Below, in pieces: positions 7,294-14,584 of a DNA stretch of 14,584 nt. The stretch spans positions 1 through 14,584 of the forward strand of contig SLIO01000304.1 in assembly GCA_007135635.1 (NCBI GenBank), read 5' to 3'. Under the pieces are notes generated by a model. It was not told the DNA's origin. It was given only the letters and a program-made list of their open reading frames with translations, and did not search any database. This stretch comes from Methylomicrobium sp. (GTDB lineage Bacteria > Pseudomonadota > Gammaproteobacteria > Methylococcales > Methylomonadaceae). The first letter of the stretch is position 1. Each line of letters starts with the position of its first letter. The position numbers and the translations under genes are program-made.

Positions 7294-8169
7294 TTAATTA
7301 GTCAATTGATCAAGAAAACGTTGCCGGGCTTGACCCGCGTATGTGAAGGTTTGAAAAAGCTGCTGGCTGTCGTTGTTCTCGAGAGCCAATTCCATCGTAT
7401 CCAATTCTTGTTTTAGCTGCCGAATCAGCGGTATTATTTTTTGCTTATTGGCCAAACAAATATCCAACCACATGGTTGGGTCGCTTGAAGCGATACGCGT
7501 GAAATCTTTAAAGCCGCCGGCCGCGTACTTAAAAATTTCGACTTGCTCATCCTTGCGTCCGAGTAGATCGACCAGTGCAAAAGCCAATAGATGCGGCAAA
7601 TGACTGGTCGCTGCCAAAACCGCGTCATGATGATCGACTTCCATGATCGATACGATCGCACCCAAGCTGTGCCAAAATTCCTGTATTGATGCTGCTGCCT
7701 TTGGATCGGTTTGCTCAACCGGCGTGATAATCAATCGCTTATCGTCGAATAAGCCATTCACTGAAGCCGTTACGCCGCTTTGTTCGGCACCGGCAATCGG
7801 ATGGGCCGGAACAAAATTACTCGGTATGTACCCAAACACTCGCTGAGCGGCATCGACGACATTGCCTTTGGTACTACCGACATCGGAATAAACAGCTTGT
7901 TCGGACCAATAAGGCTGCAACTCGCGCAGTACCTTTTCGATTGCACCAACCGGCGTCGCAATGATGATGCAATCGGCATCATTCAAGGCCGCTTCGAGGT
8001 TTATAAAATACTCGTCGATGACACCCAGTCGCCGAGCTTCTTTTAAATTATCGAGATCTATTTCACGACCGTAAGCGACGATAGTCTTACACAAGCCGCG
8101 ATCGCGTGCGGCGCGAGCTATCGAGCCGCCGATCAGCCCGACGCCAATCAAGCACAGCTTATTAAACAT
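7294..8169 (-). CDS. tyrA: Prephenate/arogenate (cyclohexadienyl) dehydrogenase
   Basis: Oxidative decarboxylation of prephenate, and in some members arogenate, toward tyrosine. The 291 residues match a stand-alone TyrA without a chorismate mutase or ACT domain. The Rossmann dinucleotide motif GVGLIGGS is at 9-16, DVGSTKG at 96-102, and the substrate-site PAHPIAGAEQSG near 121-132. SHLPH follows later, and a helical dimerisation part begins around residue 170. After the second beta strand the sequence reads VAYGRE rather than showing the acidic residue usual for NAD, so cofactor preference is uncertain. The gene overlaps hisC by eight bases and is followed after one base by aroA, implying tight co-expression. 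Function is certain at family level; prephenate versus arogenate specificity cannot be read. Confidence 0.93.
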   Translation of the reverse strand: MFNKLCLIGVGLIGGSIARAARDRGLCKTIVAYGREIDLDNLKEARRLGVIDEYFINLEAALNDADCIIIATPVGAIEKVLRELQPYWSEQAVYSDVGSTKGNVVDAAQRVFGYIPSNFVPAHPIAGAEQSGVTASVNGLFDDKRLIITPVEQTDPKAAASIQEFWHSLGAIVSIMEVDHHDAVLAATSHLPHLLAFALVDLLGRKDEQVEIFKYAAGGFKDFTRIASSDPTMWLDICLANKQKIIPLIRQLKQELDTMELALENNDSQQLFQTFTYAGQARQRFLDQLTN

Positions 8170-9274
8170 CGGTAAGCACTGCCTGAAGCGCCTCGAGACA
8201 ACGGCTATTTTCGGCGTGCGTACCGATACTAATACGCAAATAGTTGGGCATTTCGTAATTTGCGACCGGCCTTACGATGACGCCCTTTTGTAACAAAGCC
8301 TGATAAACAGCCTCTCCCGGCCGTTTGACGTCGACCGATACAAAATTTCCGGCCGACGGAATCCACTCCAATCCGAGTTGACGGAACCCCTCGATGAATT
8401 GGTGCATGCCTTCGTTGTTGATCGCTATCGTACGGTGCAAGTGCTCATGATCTGCAAGCGCCGCTTCGGCCGCCGCCAATGCAAGCATATTGTTGTTAAA
8501 GGGCTGGCGTACGCGATTTAGAAAATCGGCAACCCCCGGATTGGAAAAGCTGTAACCGACACGCAAGCCCGCCAATCCGTATGCCTTGGAAAAAGTCCGG
8601 GTCACGATCAAATTAGGATGGTCAACCAACCAGGCGATTGAGTCGGCACGGCTTTGCGGGTCGACAAATTCGTAATAAGCCTCGTCTAGTACGCAAAGCA
8701 CATGGCTCGGTAATGCCGCAATAAAATGGCGCAGCTCATCGGGCGCTAACAAGGTGCCAGTTGGATTATTAGGATTCGCGATAAAAATAAGCCGAGTTTT
8801 GTCGTTGACTGCCGCCAACATCGCATCGAGATCATGCCCGTATTCGCGCGCAGGAATAACGACTCCGATTGCACCAATGGCCTGTGTCACAATCGGATAA
8901 ACGGCAAATGCATGCTGAGAAAAAATTACTTCATGTTCCGGCGTCAAGAAAGCTCTGGCCAGCAACTCCAAAATTTCATTAGAACCATTGCCCAATGTCA
9001 TTTGCGACATTTCGACACTAAATTTTTCGGCCAACGCGCGTTTCAAATTGAAACCGTTACCATCGGGGTAACGCGCCAAATCCGGCAAGGTCGCATTGAT
9101 CGCCTCCAACGCCCTTGGACTTGGCCCTAGCGGGTTCTCATTCGAAGCCAACTTAACGATATTGCTTAGACCTAATTCGCGTTCGAGTTCTTCGATCGGT
9201 TTACCGGGTGTGTAAGGAACAAGGCGCTGCACGCTCGGAGTGGCCAGAGAATAAAAGTTATCGGTGATGTTCAT
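8162..9274 (-). CDS. hisC: Histidinol-phosphate / aromatic aminotransferase
   Basis: Fold-type I PLP aminotransferase of the HisC family. It can transaminate imidazole-acetol phosphate in histidine synthesis, and several members also act on phenylpyruvate, hydroxyphenylpyruvate or prephenate. The 370 residues include KLASNENPLGPSP (41-53), the NPNNPTG motif (167-173), DEAYYEF (197-203) and the PLP lysine in TFSKAYGLAGLRVGY (Lys230). Its place between pheA and tyrA, away from other his genes in this window, fits the HisC2/HisHb type found in the Pseudomonas supraoperon, with a likely role in Phe/Tyr synthesis. No Shine-Dalgarno sequence is evident before the ATG; the preceding sequence is AT-rich and carries a stop overlapping the start (TAATG). 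It overlaps tyrA by eight bases. Confidence 0.95.
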   Translation of the reverse strand: MNITDNFYSLATPSVQRLVPYTPGKPIEELERELGLSNIVKLASNENPLGPSPRALEAINATLPDLARYPDGNGFNLKRALAEKFSVEMSQMTLGNGSNEILELLARAFLTPEHEVIFSQHAFAVYPIVTQAIGAIGVVIPAREYGHDLDAMLAAVNDKTRLIFIANPNNPTGTLLAPDELRHFIAALPSHVLCVLDEAYYEFVDPQSRADSIAWLVDHPNLIVTRTFSKAYGLAGLRVGYSFSNPGVADFLNRVRQPFNNNMLALAAAEAALADHEHLHRTIAINNEGMHQFIEGFRQLGLEWIPSAGNFVSVDVKRPGEAVYQALLQKGVIVRPVANYEMPNYLRISIGTHAENSRCLEALQAVLTDV

Positions 9275-9536
9275 TAATAAGGAATAAAAAATATAATTTT
9301 AAACGACAAACTATTTGAATAATGGCACGCGAATGACGCTGATTGAGCGTAATAATTTAAACCACCAACTCTTTTAGGACAATACGCCTGAGAGCGCGAA
9401 CGTCCCGTCCGCACTGAATGGGCCCAGAATGGCCGCATTCCCAGAAAAATGTTTAAGGGATATGAATAAATACGATTGTGCCGACTATCAAGGTGTATTG
9501 ACGTTCCGGCAGTTACGCAATTTAAGCGTTTCATTT
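9275..9536 (-). other. 262-nt pheA-hisC spacer with an 86-codon open frame
   Basis: This is the only long gap in the gyrA-to-cmk block. On the minus strand an 86-codon frame fills it exactly: its ATG at 9534 begins two bases after the pheA stop, and its TAA overlaps the hisC ATG (TAATG). The predicted peptide is rich in Ser, Tyr, Arg and Cys, ends FKIIFFIPY, and resembles no family I know, so it may simply be non-coding. A purine-rich AAGG lies 13 bases before its ATG, which is rather far. The middle of the spacer is GC-rich and folded (hairpin at 9416-9440), while the hisC-proximal 80 bases are AT-rich. Alternatives are a coupling or leader ORF, a small RNA, a repeat element, or decayed sequence. 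Confidence 0.3.
9416..9440. repeat. Imperfect palindrome in the pheA-hisC spacer
   Basis: GAATG-GGCC-CAGAAT-GGCC-G-CATTC forms a 9-bp stem with one bulged G and a 6-base loop. It sits in a GC-rich block that also holds ACGTCCCGT. No T tract follows it on either strand, so it is not an ordinary terminator. It could be a REP-like unit or an RNA-processing or stability element. Confidence 0.55.
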
Positions 9537-10622
9537 TTATAAAACTGCCTTCGGGTACGACCCTAATATATTCAACATACTGACTCGCGCACCCAGCATT
9601 GTTAACGCAGCAGCGACATTTTCGTCCTCGGCATGTCCTTCGATATCAATAAAGAATACATAATCCCACAGTCCTTGACGCGAAGGCCTCGACTCGATGT
9701 GCATCATACCGATGCCGTGATGCGCAAACGGCTCCAAAACTCGATAAAGCGCGCCAGGCTGATTGCCGGTCGACACCAACAACGAAGTTTTATCCTTGCC
9801 GGTTGGCCCTGAAATCTGTCGACCAATAATGATGAAACGCGTTGTGTTATTCGACTCGTCCTCGATGTTGCGTTCGATGACCTTGAGCCCGTAAAGCTCG
9901 GCAGCAAACTTACCGGCAATTGCCGCCTTATCCTTCGAATCGACAGCCAGGCGTGCCGCCTCACCATTACTGTTGACAGCGGTGCGTTCCGCATCGGGCA
10001 AATGCAAGTCCAACCATTGGCGGCATTGCGCCAAGGATTGCTGATGCGAAAAAACCTCGCTGATCTCTGTCAAGCTCTCAGCATTTCCGATCAGATTATG
10101 ATGCACCCGCAATTCGACTTCACCGCAGATTTTCAGCGGCGAACTCACGAATCGATCCAAGGTATGATTGACCATACCTTCTGTCGAATTTTCGACCGGT
10201 ACAACGCCGAACTGACAATGTTCATTTTCGACCGCATTGAATATTTCGGCTATAGTCGCGGCGGACACTGCATTGACCGCATGCCCGAAATGCTTGATCG
10301 TTGCCTGCTGAGTAAACGTACCTTCCGGCCCCAAGAATGCAACATCCAATGGTTTTTCAAGTGCTAAACAGGCAGACATCAACTCCCTGAAAAAACGCAT
10401 CGCGGTTTCATCGGCAAGCGGACCTTTATTGAGCGCCTTAATCCGTCTCAATACCAACGACTCCCTATCCGGCCGGTAAAAGCATCCCGATTCACCTTCC
10501 GCCATCTTGGTTTTAGCCACTTCGATTGCACAAGACGCGCGTTGGTTGATCAACTGCAGAATCTGCTCGTCGATCGCGTCAATTCGCGCCCTTAAATCGG
10601 CAAGAGGAGTGATTGAAGTCAT
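9537..10622 (-). CDS. pheA: P-protein: chorismate mutase / prephenate dehydratase
   Basis: Bifunctional enzyme converting chorismate to prephenate and then phenylpyruvate for phenylalanine. The 361 residues comprise an AroQ-type chorismate mutase (about 1-90, with Arg11, Arg28, Lys39 and Arg51 at the E. coli catalytic positions), a prephenate dehydratase domain (about 93-268, with GPEGTFT at 98-104, VPVENSTEG at 141-149 and the TRF motif at 261-263), and an ACT regulatory domain (about 280-358). GALYRVL and IESRPS in the ACT domain are the Phe-binding motifs, so feedback inhibition by phenylalanine is expected. The frame is open upstream to a TTG at 10670, inside serC. The ATG at 10622, ten bases after the serC stop, gives the family-typical N-terminus and was chosen. 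The Shine-Dalgarno sequence is weak. Confidence 0.96.
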   Translation of the reverse strand: MTSITPLADLRARIDAIDEQILQLINQRASCAIEVAKTKMAEGESGCFYRPDRESLVLRRIKALNKGPLADETAMRFFRELMSACLALEKPLDVAFLGPEGTFTQQATIKHFGHAVNAVSAATIAEIFNAVENEHCQFGVVPVENSTEGMVNHTLDRFVSSPLKICGEVELRVHHNLIGNAESLTEISEVFSHQQSLAQCRQWLDLHLPDAERTAVNSNGEAARLAVDSKDKAAIAGKFAAELYGLKVIERNIEDESNNTTRFIIIGRQISGPTGKDKTSLLVSTGNQPGALYRVLEPFAHHGIGMMHIESRPSRQGLWDYVFFIDIEGHAEDENVAAALTMLGARVSMLNILGSYPKAVL

Positions 10623-10632
10623 GTTGCGATAC

Positions 10633-11715
10633 TCAGGCTCGGGTTCTTTCGAATTCGACCATAAATTCAATTAACGCATTTACACCTTCTTCGGGCATTG
10701 CATTATAAATACTCGCACGCATACCGCCAACCGAGCGATGCCCTTTCAATTCGGCGAATCCATTGGCTTCGGCTTGGGTTAAAAAATCTTTATCGAGCGA
10801 TGCATTGGATAAGATGAAAGGCACGTTCATTCGCGAACGAAATTCGGGTTGCACCGGATTGCTATAAAACGAAGAACGATCGATTGCATTATACAAGCTC
10901 GCAGCTTTTCTAATATTGACGGCTTCTATCGCCTCGACACCGCCTGCGGATTTGAGCCATTTCAACACCAAACCGACCAAATACCAATTGTAAGATGCCG
11001 GCGTGTTTAACATCGATTGATTCTTGGCCTGTACCGCGTAATTGAATACATCAGGCAAACGGGAGTCGACCTCACCGATCAAATCATCGCGTACGATCAC
11101 GACGGTAACTCCGGCAGGCCCCATATTTTTCTGGGTTCCGGCATAGATCAAGCCGAATTGGCTTACGTCGACTTTGCGCGACAAAATATTCGACGACATG
11201 TCGGCAACCAACGGCAATCCTTGCGCATCCGGGATAAACGGAAATTCAACGCCGTGTATAGTTTCGTTCGAGGTGTAGTGCAAATACGCCGCATTCGGAT
11301 CGATTTGCCATCCGGTCACAACGGGAATTGTGGTGAATTTTTCGGATTCGGAACTGGCCGAAACAATCGCCTCGCAAAACCGCCCGCCATCCTTGATCGC
11401 TTTCTCGGACCAGGCTCCGGTATTGATATAGCAAGCTTTAGTCTTGCCTCGCAATAGATTCAAAGGAATGAATGAAAACTGGCCGGTCGCGCCGCCTTGT
11501 AGAAACAAGACCTTATAATTGTCGGGAATCGCCATCAATTCGCGCAAATCGACTTCCAATTGTTCGGCAATATTCGAAAAATGCTTGCCACGATGACTCA
11601 TTTCCATCACCGACATGCCGCTAGCCTGCCATTCAAGCATTTCATCGCGCGCCTGCCGAAGTACCGCTTCGGGTAATGCCGACGGTCCCGCGCTAAAGTT
11701 ATATATTCTGGCCAT
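10633..11715 (-). CDS. serC: Phosphoserine aminotransferase
   Basis: PLP enzyme making 3-phosphoserine from 3-phosphohydroxypyruvate and glutamate in serine synthesis; it usually also acts in PLP synthesis on phosphohydroxythreonine. The 360 residues match the family length. Features are the N-terminal YNFSAGPSALP (5-15), MEMSHRGKHF (37-46), FLQGGATGQF (71-80), TGAWSEKA (99-106), and the PLP lysine in YAGTQKNMGPAG (Lys196). The C-terminal GHRSVGGMRASIYNA segment is also characteristic. The start overlaps the gyrA stop by one base (TAATG) and has GGAG about ten bases upstream within the gyrA end, so it is probably translated from the gyrA message. pheA follows after ten bases. Confidence 0.97.
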   Translation of the reverse strand: MARIYNFSAGPSALPEAVLRQARDEMLEWQASGMSVMEMSHRGKHFSNIAEQLEVDLRELMAIPDNYKVLFLQGGATGQFSFIPLNLLRGKTKACYINTGAWSEKAIKDGGRFCEAIVSASSESEKFTTIPVVTGWQIDPNAAYLHYTSNETIHGVEFPFIPDAQGLPLVADMSSNILSRKVDVSQFGLIYAGTQKNMGPAGVTVVIVRDDLIGEVDSRLPDVFNYAVQAKNQSMLNTPASYNWYLVGLVLKWLKSAGGVEAIEAVNIRKAASLYNAIDRSSFYSNPVQPEFRSRMNVPFILSNASLDKDFLTQAEANGFAELKGHRSVGGMRASIYNAMPEEGVNALIEFMVEFERTRA

Positions 11716-14336
11716 TATTCTTGCTCTCCCGAGTCCTGTTCTATCTCTGTTTCATTATCGATTTCCCCACCCAAATCGGACTCCGCTTCCATTCCTGCGT
11801 CCTCGTCTTCGGCCAAACCTTCAATTCGATCGACTCCAACCACTTTTTCGTTTTTATCGAGACGAATAACCGTAACGCCTTGCGTATTACGGCCGACGAT
11901 CGAAATTTCATCCACGCGGGTTCTGACCAAGGTGCCGCCGTTGGTAATCAACATGATTTCATCGCGCTCGGACACCAATACCGCACCAACGACATTACCA
12001 TTGCGCTCGGATGTCTGTATCGAAATCACGCCCTGCCCGCCTCGGCCTTTACGCACGAATTCTTTTAAATGCGTCCTTTTGCCGTAACCGTTCTCGGTAA
12101 TCGTCAATACTGTGCCTTCAGCGGATACGATCAGCGAAATAACTTTTTGCCCCGGCTGCAGTCTAATGCCACGCACCCCTGCCGCAGTCCGGCCCATTGA
12201 GCGGACGTCCTCTTCGTTGAAACAAACCGCCTTGCCGTCGGTCGAGAATAGTAAAACATTTTGCTGACCGTCGGTCACGGCCACACCGACCAAGGCATCT
12301 TCTTCGCGCAAATCGATCGCGATTTTACCGTTGGTGCGCTGACGCTCGAATTCAGGGAGCGGCGTTTTTTTAACTGTGCCGTTCGAGGTTGCCATGAAGA
12401 TGAACTTATCGGCACTGAACTCTCTAACCGGCAGCAAGGCATTAATGTTTTCCCCGGATTCCAACGGCAGCAGATTGACGAAAGGCTTGCCTCGTGCAGC
12501 ACGACTTGCGACCGGCAATTGATAAACCTTGAGCCAATAGACTTTGCCTAGCGACGAGAAACATAGAATAGTATCGTGCGTATTCGCAACGATTAATTTG
12601 TCGATGAAATCGGTCTCCTTCGTTGCCGTCGCCGATTTACCACGACCGCCGCGCCGCTGCGCTTTGTAATCGTCGAGTGGCTGTGCTTTGACATAACCTT
12701 CATGCGATACGGTCACGACCATATCTTCTTCGGTAATTAAATCCTCGTCGGTCAAATCGAGATGATCCTGCAAAATCTCGGTGCGCCGGGCATCGCCGTA
12801 TTCCGCTTTAATCGCTTCGAGTTCTTCCTTGATAACCTCCATCAACCGGATATCGCTGCCTAGAATTTCCAGATACTCGTCAATCAATTTAAGCAAGTCT
12901 CTATATTCATTGACGATTTTTTCTTGTTCGAGGCCGGTTAGACGATGCAGACGCAAATCCAAAATCGCGCTCGCTTGAGTTTCGGATAATCGGTAGTAAC
13001 CGTCGACCAAGCCGAATTCGGGCGATAATTCCTCGGGCCTGGACCGGTCGGCATCGGCACGATCGAGCAAGGCATTGACCAAGCCGGCTTCCCAAGTCCT
13101 GGACAAGAGCCCGGCTTTCGCTTCCGCAGAATCCTTAGCCGATTTAATCAATGCGATCATTTCGTCAATATTGGCCAAAGCAATCGCCAGGCCTTCCAAT
13201 ATATGCGCCCTATCCCTGGCCTTGCGTAAATTGTAAACCGTCCTACGCGTGACGATTTCCCGTCGGTGATCGATAAAGGCCGTGATAATCTCTTTCAGAT
13301 TCATGCAGTGTGGACGGCCGCCTAAAAGCGCAACCATATTGATACCGAATACCGTCTGCATTTGCGTTTGCTTGTACAGATTATTCAGCACCACTTCGGG
13401 AACTTCGCCGCGCCGCAGCTCGATAACCATGCGCATACCATCCTTGTCGGATTCGTCGCGCAAACCTGAGATACCCTCCAGCTTGGCTTCCTTGACCATT
13501 TCGGCGATCTTTTCCAACAGCCTGGCTTTGTTCACCTGATACGGCAACTCAGTCGTAATGATCGCATAACGACCGCTCTCGCCGATTTCCTCGAAATGGC
13601 AACGAGCTCTTAAATAGACTTTGCCTCTACCCGTGGCATAGGCGCTACGAATCCCGGCCGCGCCGTTGATCGTTGCTGCAGTCGGAAAATCGGGGCCTGG
13701 AATAAACTGCATCAACTCCCCAATCGTGATTTCGGGATTTTCGATTTGAGCAAGACACGCACTCACAACCTCGGTTAGGTTATGCGGTGGAATATTAGTC
13801 GCCATACCGACCGCGATACCGGACGAACCGTTGATCAAAAGCGTCGGCACCCGCGTTGGCAACACTTTGGGCTCGGATTCCGATTCGTCGTAATTCGGTA
13901 TGAAATCGACGGTTTCCTTATCGATATCGGCCAATAATTCATGTGCAATCTTGGCCATGCGCACTTCGGTGTAACGCATCGCCGCCGGCGAATCACCGTC
14001 GACCGAGCCAAAATTGCCTTGCCCGTCAATCAGCATGTAACGCAGAGAAAACGGCTGCGCCATCCTGACGATCGTGTCATAAACCGCGGTATCGCCATGA
14101 GGGTGATATTTACCGATAACGTCACCGACTACACGCGCGGATTTTTTATAAGCTTTGTTCCAGTCATTGCCGAGTTCGCTCATTGCATAGAGAACGCGAC
14201 GATGTACCGGTTTTAGGCCATCCCGAACGTCGGGTAGTGCTCGACCGACTATAACGCTCATTGCATAGTCGAGATAGGACTGCTTCATCTCGTCTTCGAG
14301 ATTGACAGGAATAATTTCTTTAGCGAAGTCCGACAT
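11715..14336 (-). CDS. gyrA: DNA gyrase subunit A
   Basis: Breakage-reunion subunit of gyrase (A2B2), which introduces negative supercoils. The 873 residues are the normal size (E. coli 875). The catalytic Arg121-Tyr122 pair lies in AAMRYTE, and the quinolone-resistance-determining segment [13 protein letters not shown] occupies 75-87, with Thr83 and Asp87. The GyrA box QRRGGRG is at 560-566, the same numbers as in E. coli. The C-terminal beta-pinwheel repeats follow, and the last 35 or so residues form a strongly acidic tail. The ATG at 14336 has GGAT just upstream. It heads the block, about 125 bases after a predicted promoter, and its stop overlaps serC. A topology gene at the head of an amino-acid operon is odd, but I recall it from the Pseudomonas supraoperon. 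Confidence 0.98.
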   Translation of the reverse strand: MSDFAKEIIPVNLEDEMKQSYLDYAMSVIVGRALPDVRDGLKPVHRRVLYAMSELGNDWNKAYKKSARVVGDVIGKYHPHGDTAVYDTIVRMAQPFSLRYMLIDGQGNFGSVDGDSPAAMRYTEVRMAKIAHELLADIDKETVDFIPNYDESESEPKVLPTRVPTLLINGSSGIAVGMATNIPPHNLTEVVSACLAQIENPEITIGELMQFIPGPDFPTAATINGAAGIRSAYATGRGKVYLRARCHFEEIGESGRYAIITTELPYQVNKARLLEKIAEMVKEAKLEGISGLRDESDKDGMRMVIELRRGEVPEVVLNNLYKQTQMQTVFGINMVALLGGRPHCMNLKEIITAFIDHRREIVTRRTVYNLRKARDRAHILEGLAIALANIDEMIALIKSAKDSAEAKAGLLSRTWEAGLVNALLDRADADRSRPEELSPEFGLVDGYYRLSETQASAILDLRLHRLTGLEQEKIVNEYRDLLKLIDEYLEILGSDIRLMEVIKEELEAIKAEYGDARRTEILQDHLDLTDEDLITEEDMVVTVSHEGYVKAQPLDDYKAQRRGGRGKSATATKETDFIDKLIVANTHDTILCFSSLGKVYWLKVYQLPVASRAARGKPFVNLLPLESGENINALLPVREFSADKFIFMATSNGTVKKTPLPEFERQRTNGKIAIDLREEDALVGVAVTDGQQNVLLFSTDGKAVCFNEEDVRSMGRTAAGVRGIRLQPGQKVISLIVSAEGTVLTITENGYGKRTHLKEFVRKGRGGQGVISIQTSERNGNVVGAVLVSERDEIMLITNGGTLVRTRVDEISIVGRNTQGVTVIRLDKNEKVVGVDRIEGLAEDEDAGMEAESDLGGEIDNETEIEQDSGEQE

Positions 14337-14468
14337 TGATCCGTTTTTTACAAAAAATAAAGCCCGTTACCTAAATCGGCAAGCGGTTTCCTTCAATGGG
14401 ATAATTCCGAAAAGACTTGAAAAAATCCTTAAATCCAATGGAATTACACGAGATACCAAAACTAGGCG

Positions 14469-14497
14469 ATTATAACAAAATGTAGAACGAGAGTCGA
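14469..14497 (-). promoter_or_regulatory. Predicted sigma70 promoter of gyrA and the downstream block
   Basis: On the minus strand a perfect TATAAT (14469-14474) is preceded after 17 bases by TCGACT (14492-14497, 4 of 6 matches to TTGACA). The predicted start is near 14462, giving a leader of about 125 bases. The GC-rich bases after the -10 (CGCC) would suit a growth-rate- or supercoiling-sensitive promoter, but that is inference. The rest of the 248-base region to the right edge shows no supported gene. Confidence 0.65.
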
Positions 14498-14584
14498 AGA
14501 GCATACGACTTTATAAAAGCTTATGGCTCTATGTGAAATTCAGTGGGTAAGCAACAAAAGGACAAGAACGCTGCTCAAAGTCAA

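Noticed and set aside
10002..10367. 121-codon plus-strand frame opposite pheA
   Set aside because: Antisense shadow of the prephenate dehydratase domain; the sequence shows no family motif.
10623..10670. Upstream TTG start for pheA inside serC
   Set aside because: The 16 extra residues are the out-of-frame end of serC. The ATG at 10622 matches the AroQ domain N-terminus, including Arg11.
11017..11457. 146-codon plus-strand frame opposite serC
   Set aside because: Antisense shadow of serC with no recognisable protein features or ribosome-binding site.
14522..14584. Possible divergent plus-strand gene starting at the right edge (ATG near 14524 or GTG near 14543)
   Set aside because: Only about 14-20 codons are visible in either frame, with no Shine-Dalgarno sequence or clear promoter, so it cannot be told from chance. 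A divergent gene upstream of gyrA remains possible.
1..14584. Mobile elements, CRISPR arrays, tRNA/rRNA genes, toxin-antitoxin or defence modules
   Set aside because: Both strands were read without finding transposase, integrase, repeat-spacer or tRNA-like patterns. Apart from short spacers, the whole window is explained by conserved core genes.

Overview
The window is an ordinary but very densely packed piece of core chromosome. All recognised genes lie on the minus strand, so transcription runs from right to left. Protein families and gene order point to a gammaproteobacterium. The order gyrA-serC-pheA-hisC-tyrA-aroA-cmk-rpsA-ihfB is, from memory, the arrangement of the Pseudomonas mixed-function 'supraoperon'. 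Base composition looks moderate, and the order Methylococcales (methanotrophs) is a guess that nothing in the sequence proves.

Layout in transcription order. A promoter at about 14469-14497 precedes gyrA (DNA gyrase A). gyrA overlaps serC (phosphoserine aminotransferase) by one base. serC is followed by pheA (chorismate mutase/prephenate dehydratase), then a 262-nt spacer, then hisC (histidinol-phosphate/aromatic aminotransferase), tyrA (prephenate dehydrogenase), aroA (EPSP synthase) and cmk (cytidylate kinase). From hisC to cmk, neighbours overlap or are one base apart. An intrinsic terminator at 5271-5301 closes this block. rpsA (ribosomal protein S1) follows, with a hairpin in its leader and its own terminator at 3501-3536. 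Next come ihfB (IHF beta) and a small LapA-like membrane protein. A 335-nt spacer then carries a sigma70-type promoter and a Fur-box-like palindrome, followed by feoA and feoB (ferrous iron uptake). feoB runs off the left edge close to its expected C-terminus.

How the genes work together. serC supplies serine. aroA makes EPSP, the direct precursor of chorismate. pheA and tyrA divide chorismate/prephenate between phenylalanine and tyrosine, and a broad-range HisC-type aminotransferase can complete both branches. These genes share a transcription unit with genes for DNA topology (gyrA) and nucleotide supply (cmk), and they lie next to translation (rpsA) and nucleoid (ihfB) genes, which suggests coupling to growth rate. 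feoAB is a separate unit that is probably iron-repressed.

I found no mobile element, CRISPR array, RNA gene, defence system or clearly novel multi-gene system. The points most worth a second look are the structured pheA-hisC spacer with an open 86-codon frame abutting a hisC start that has no Shine-Dalgarno sequence, the class II EPSP synthase, the rpsA leader hairpin, and the unfused tyrA/aroA pair. The lapA homologue without lapB beside it also deserves checking.
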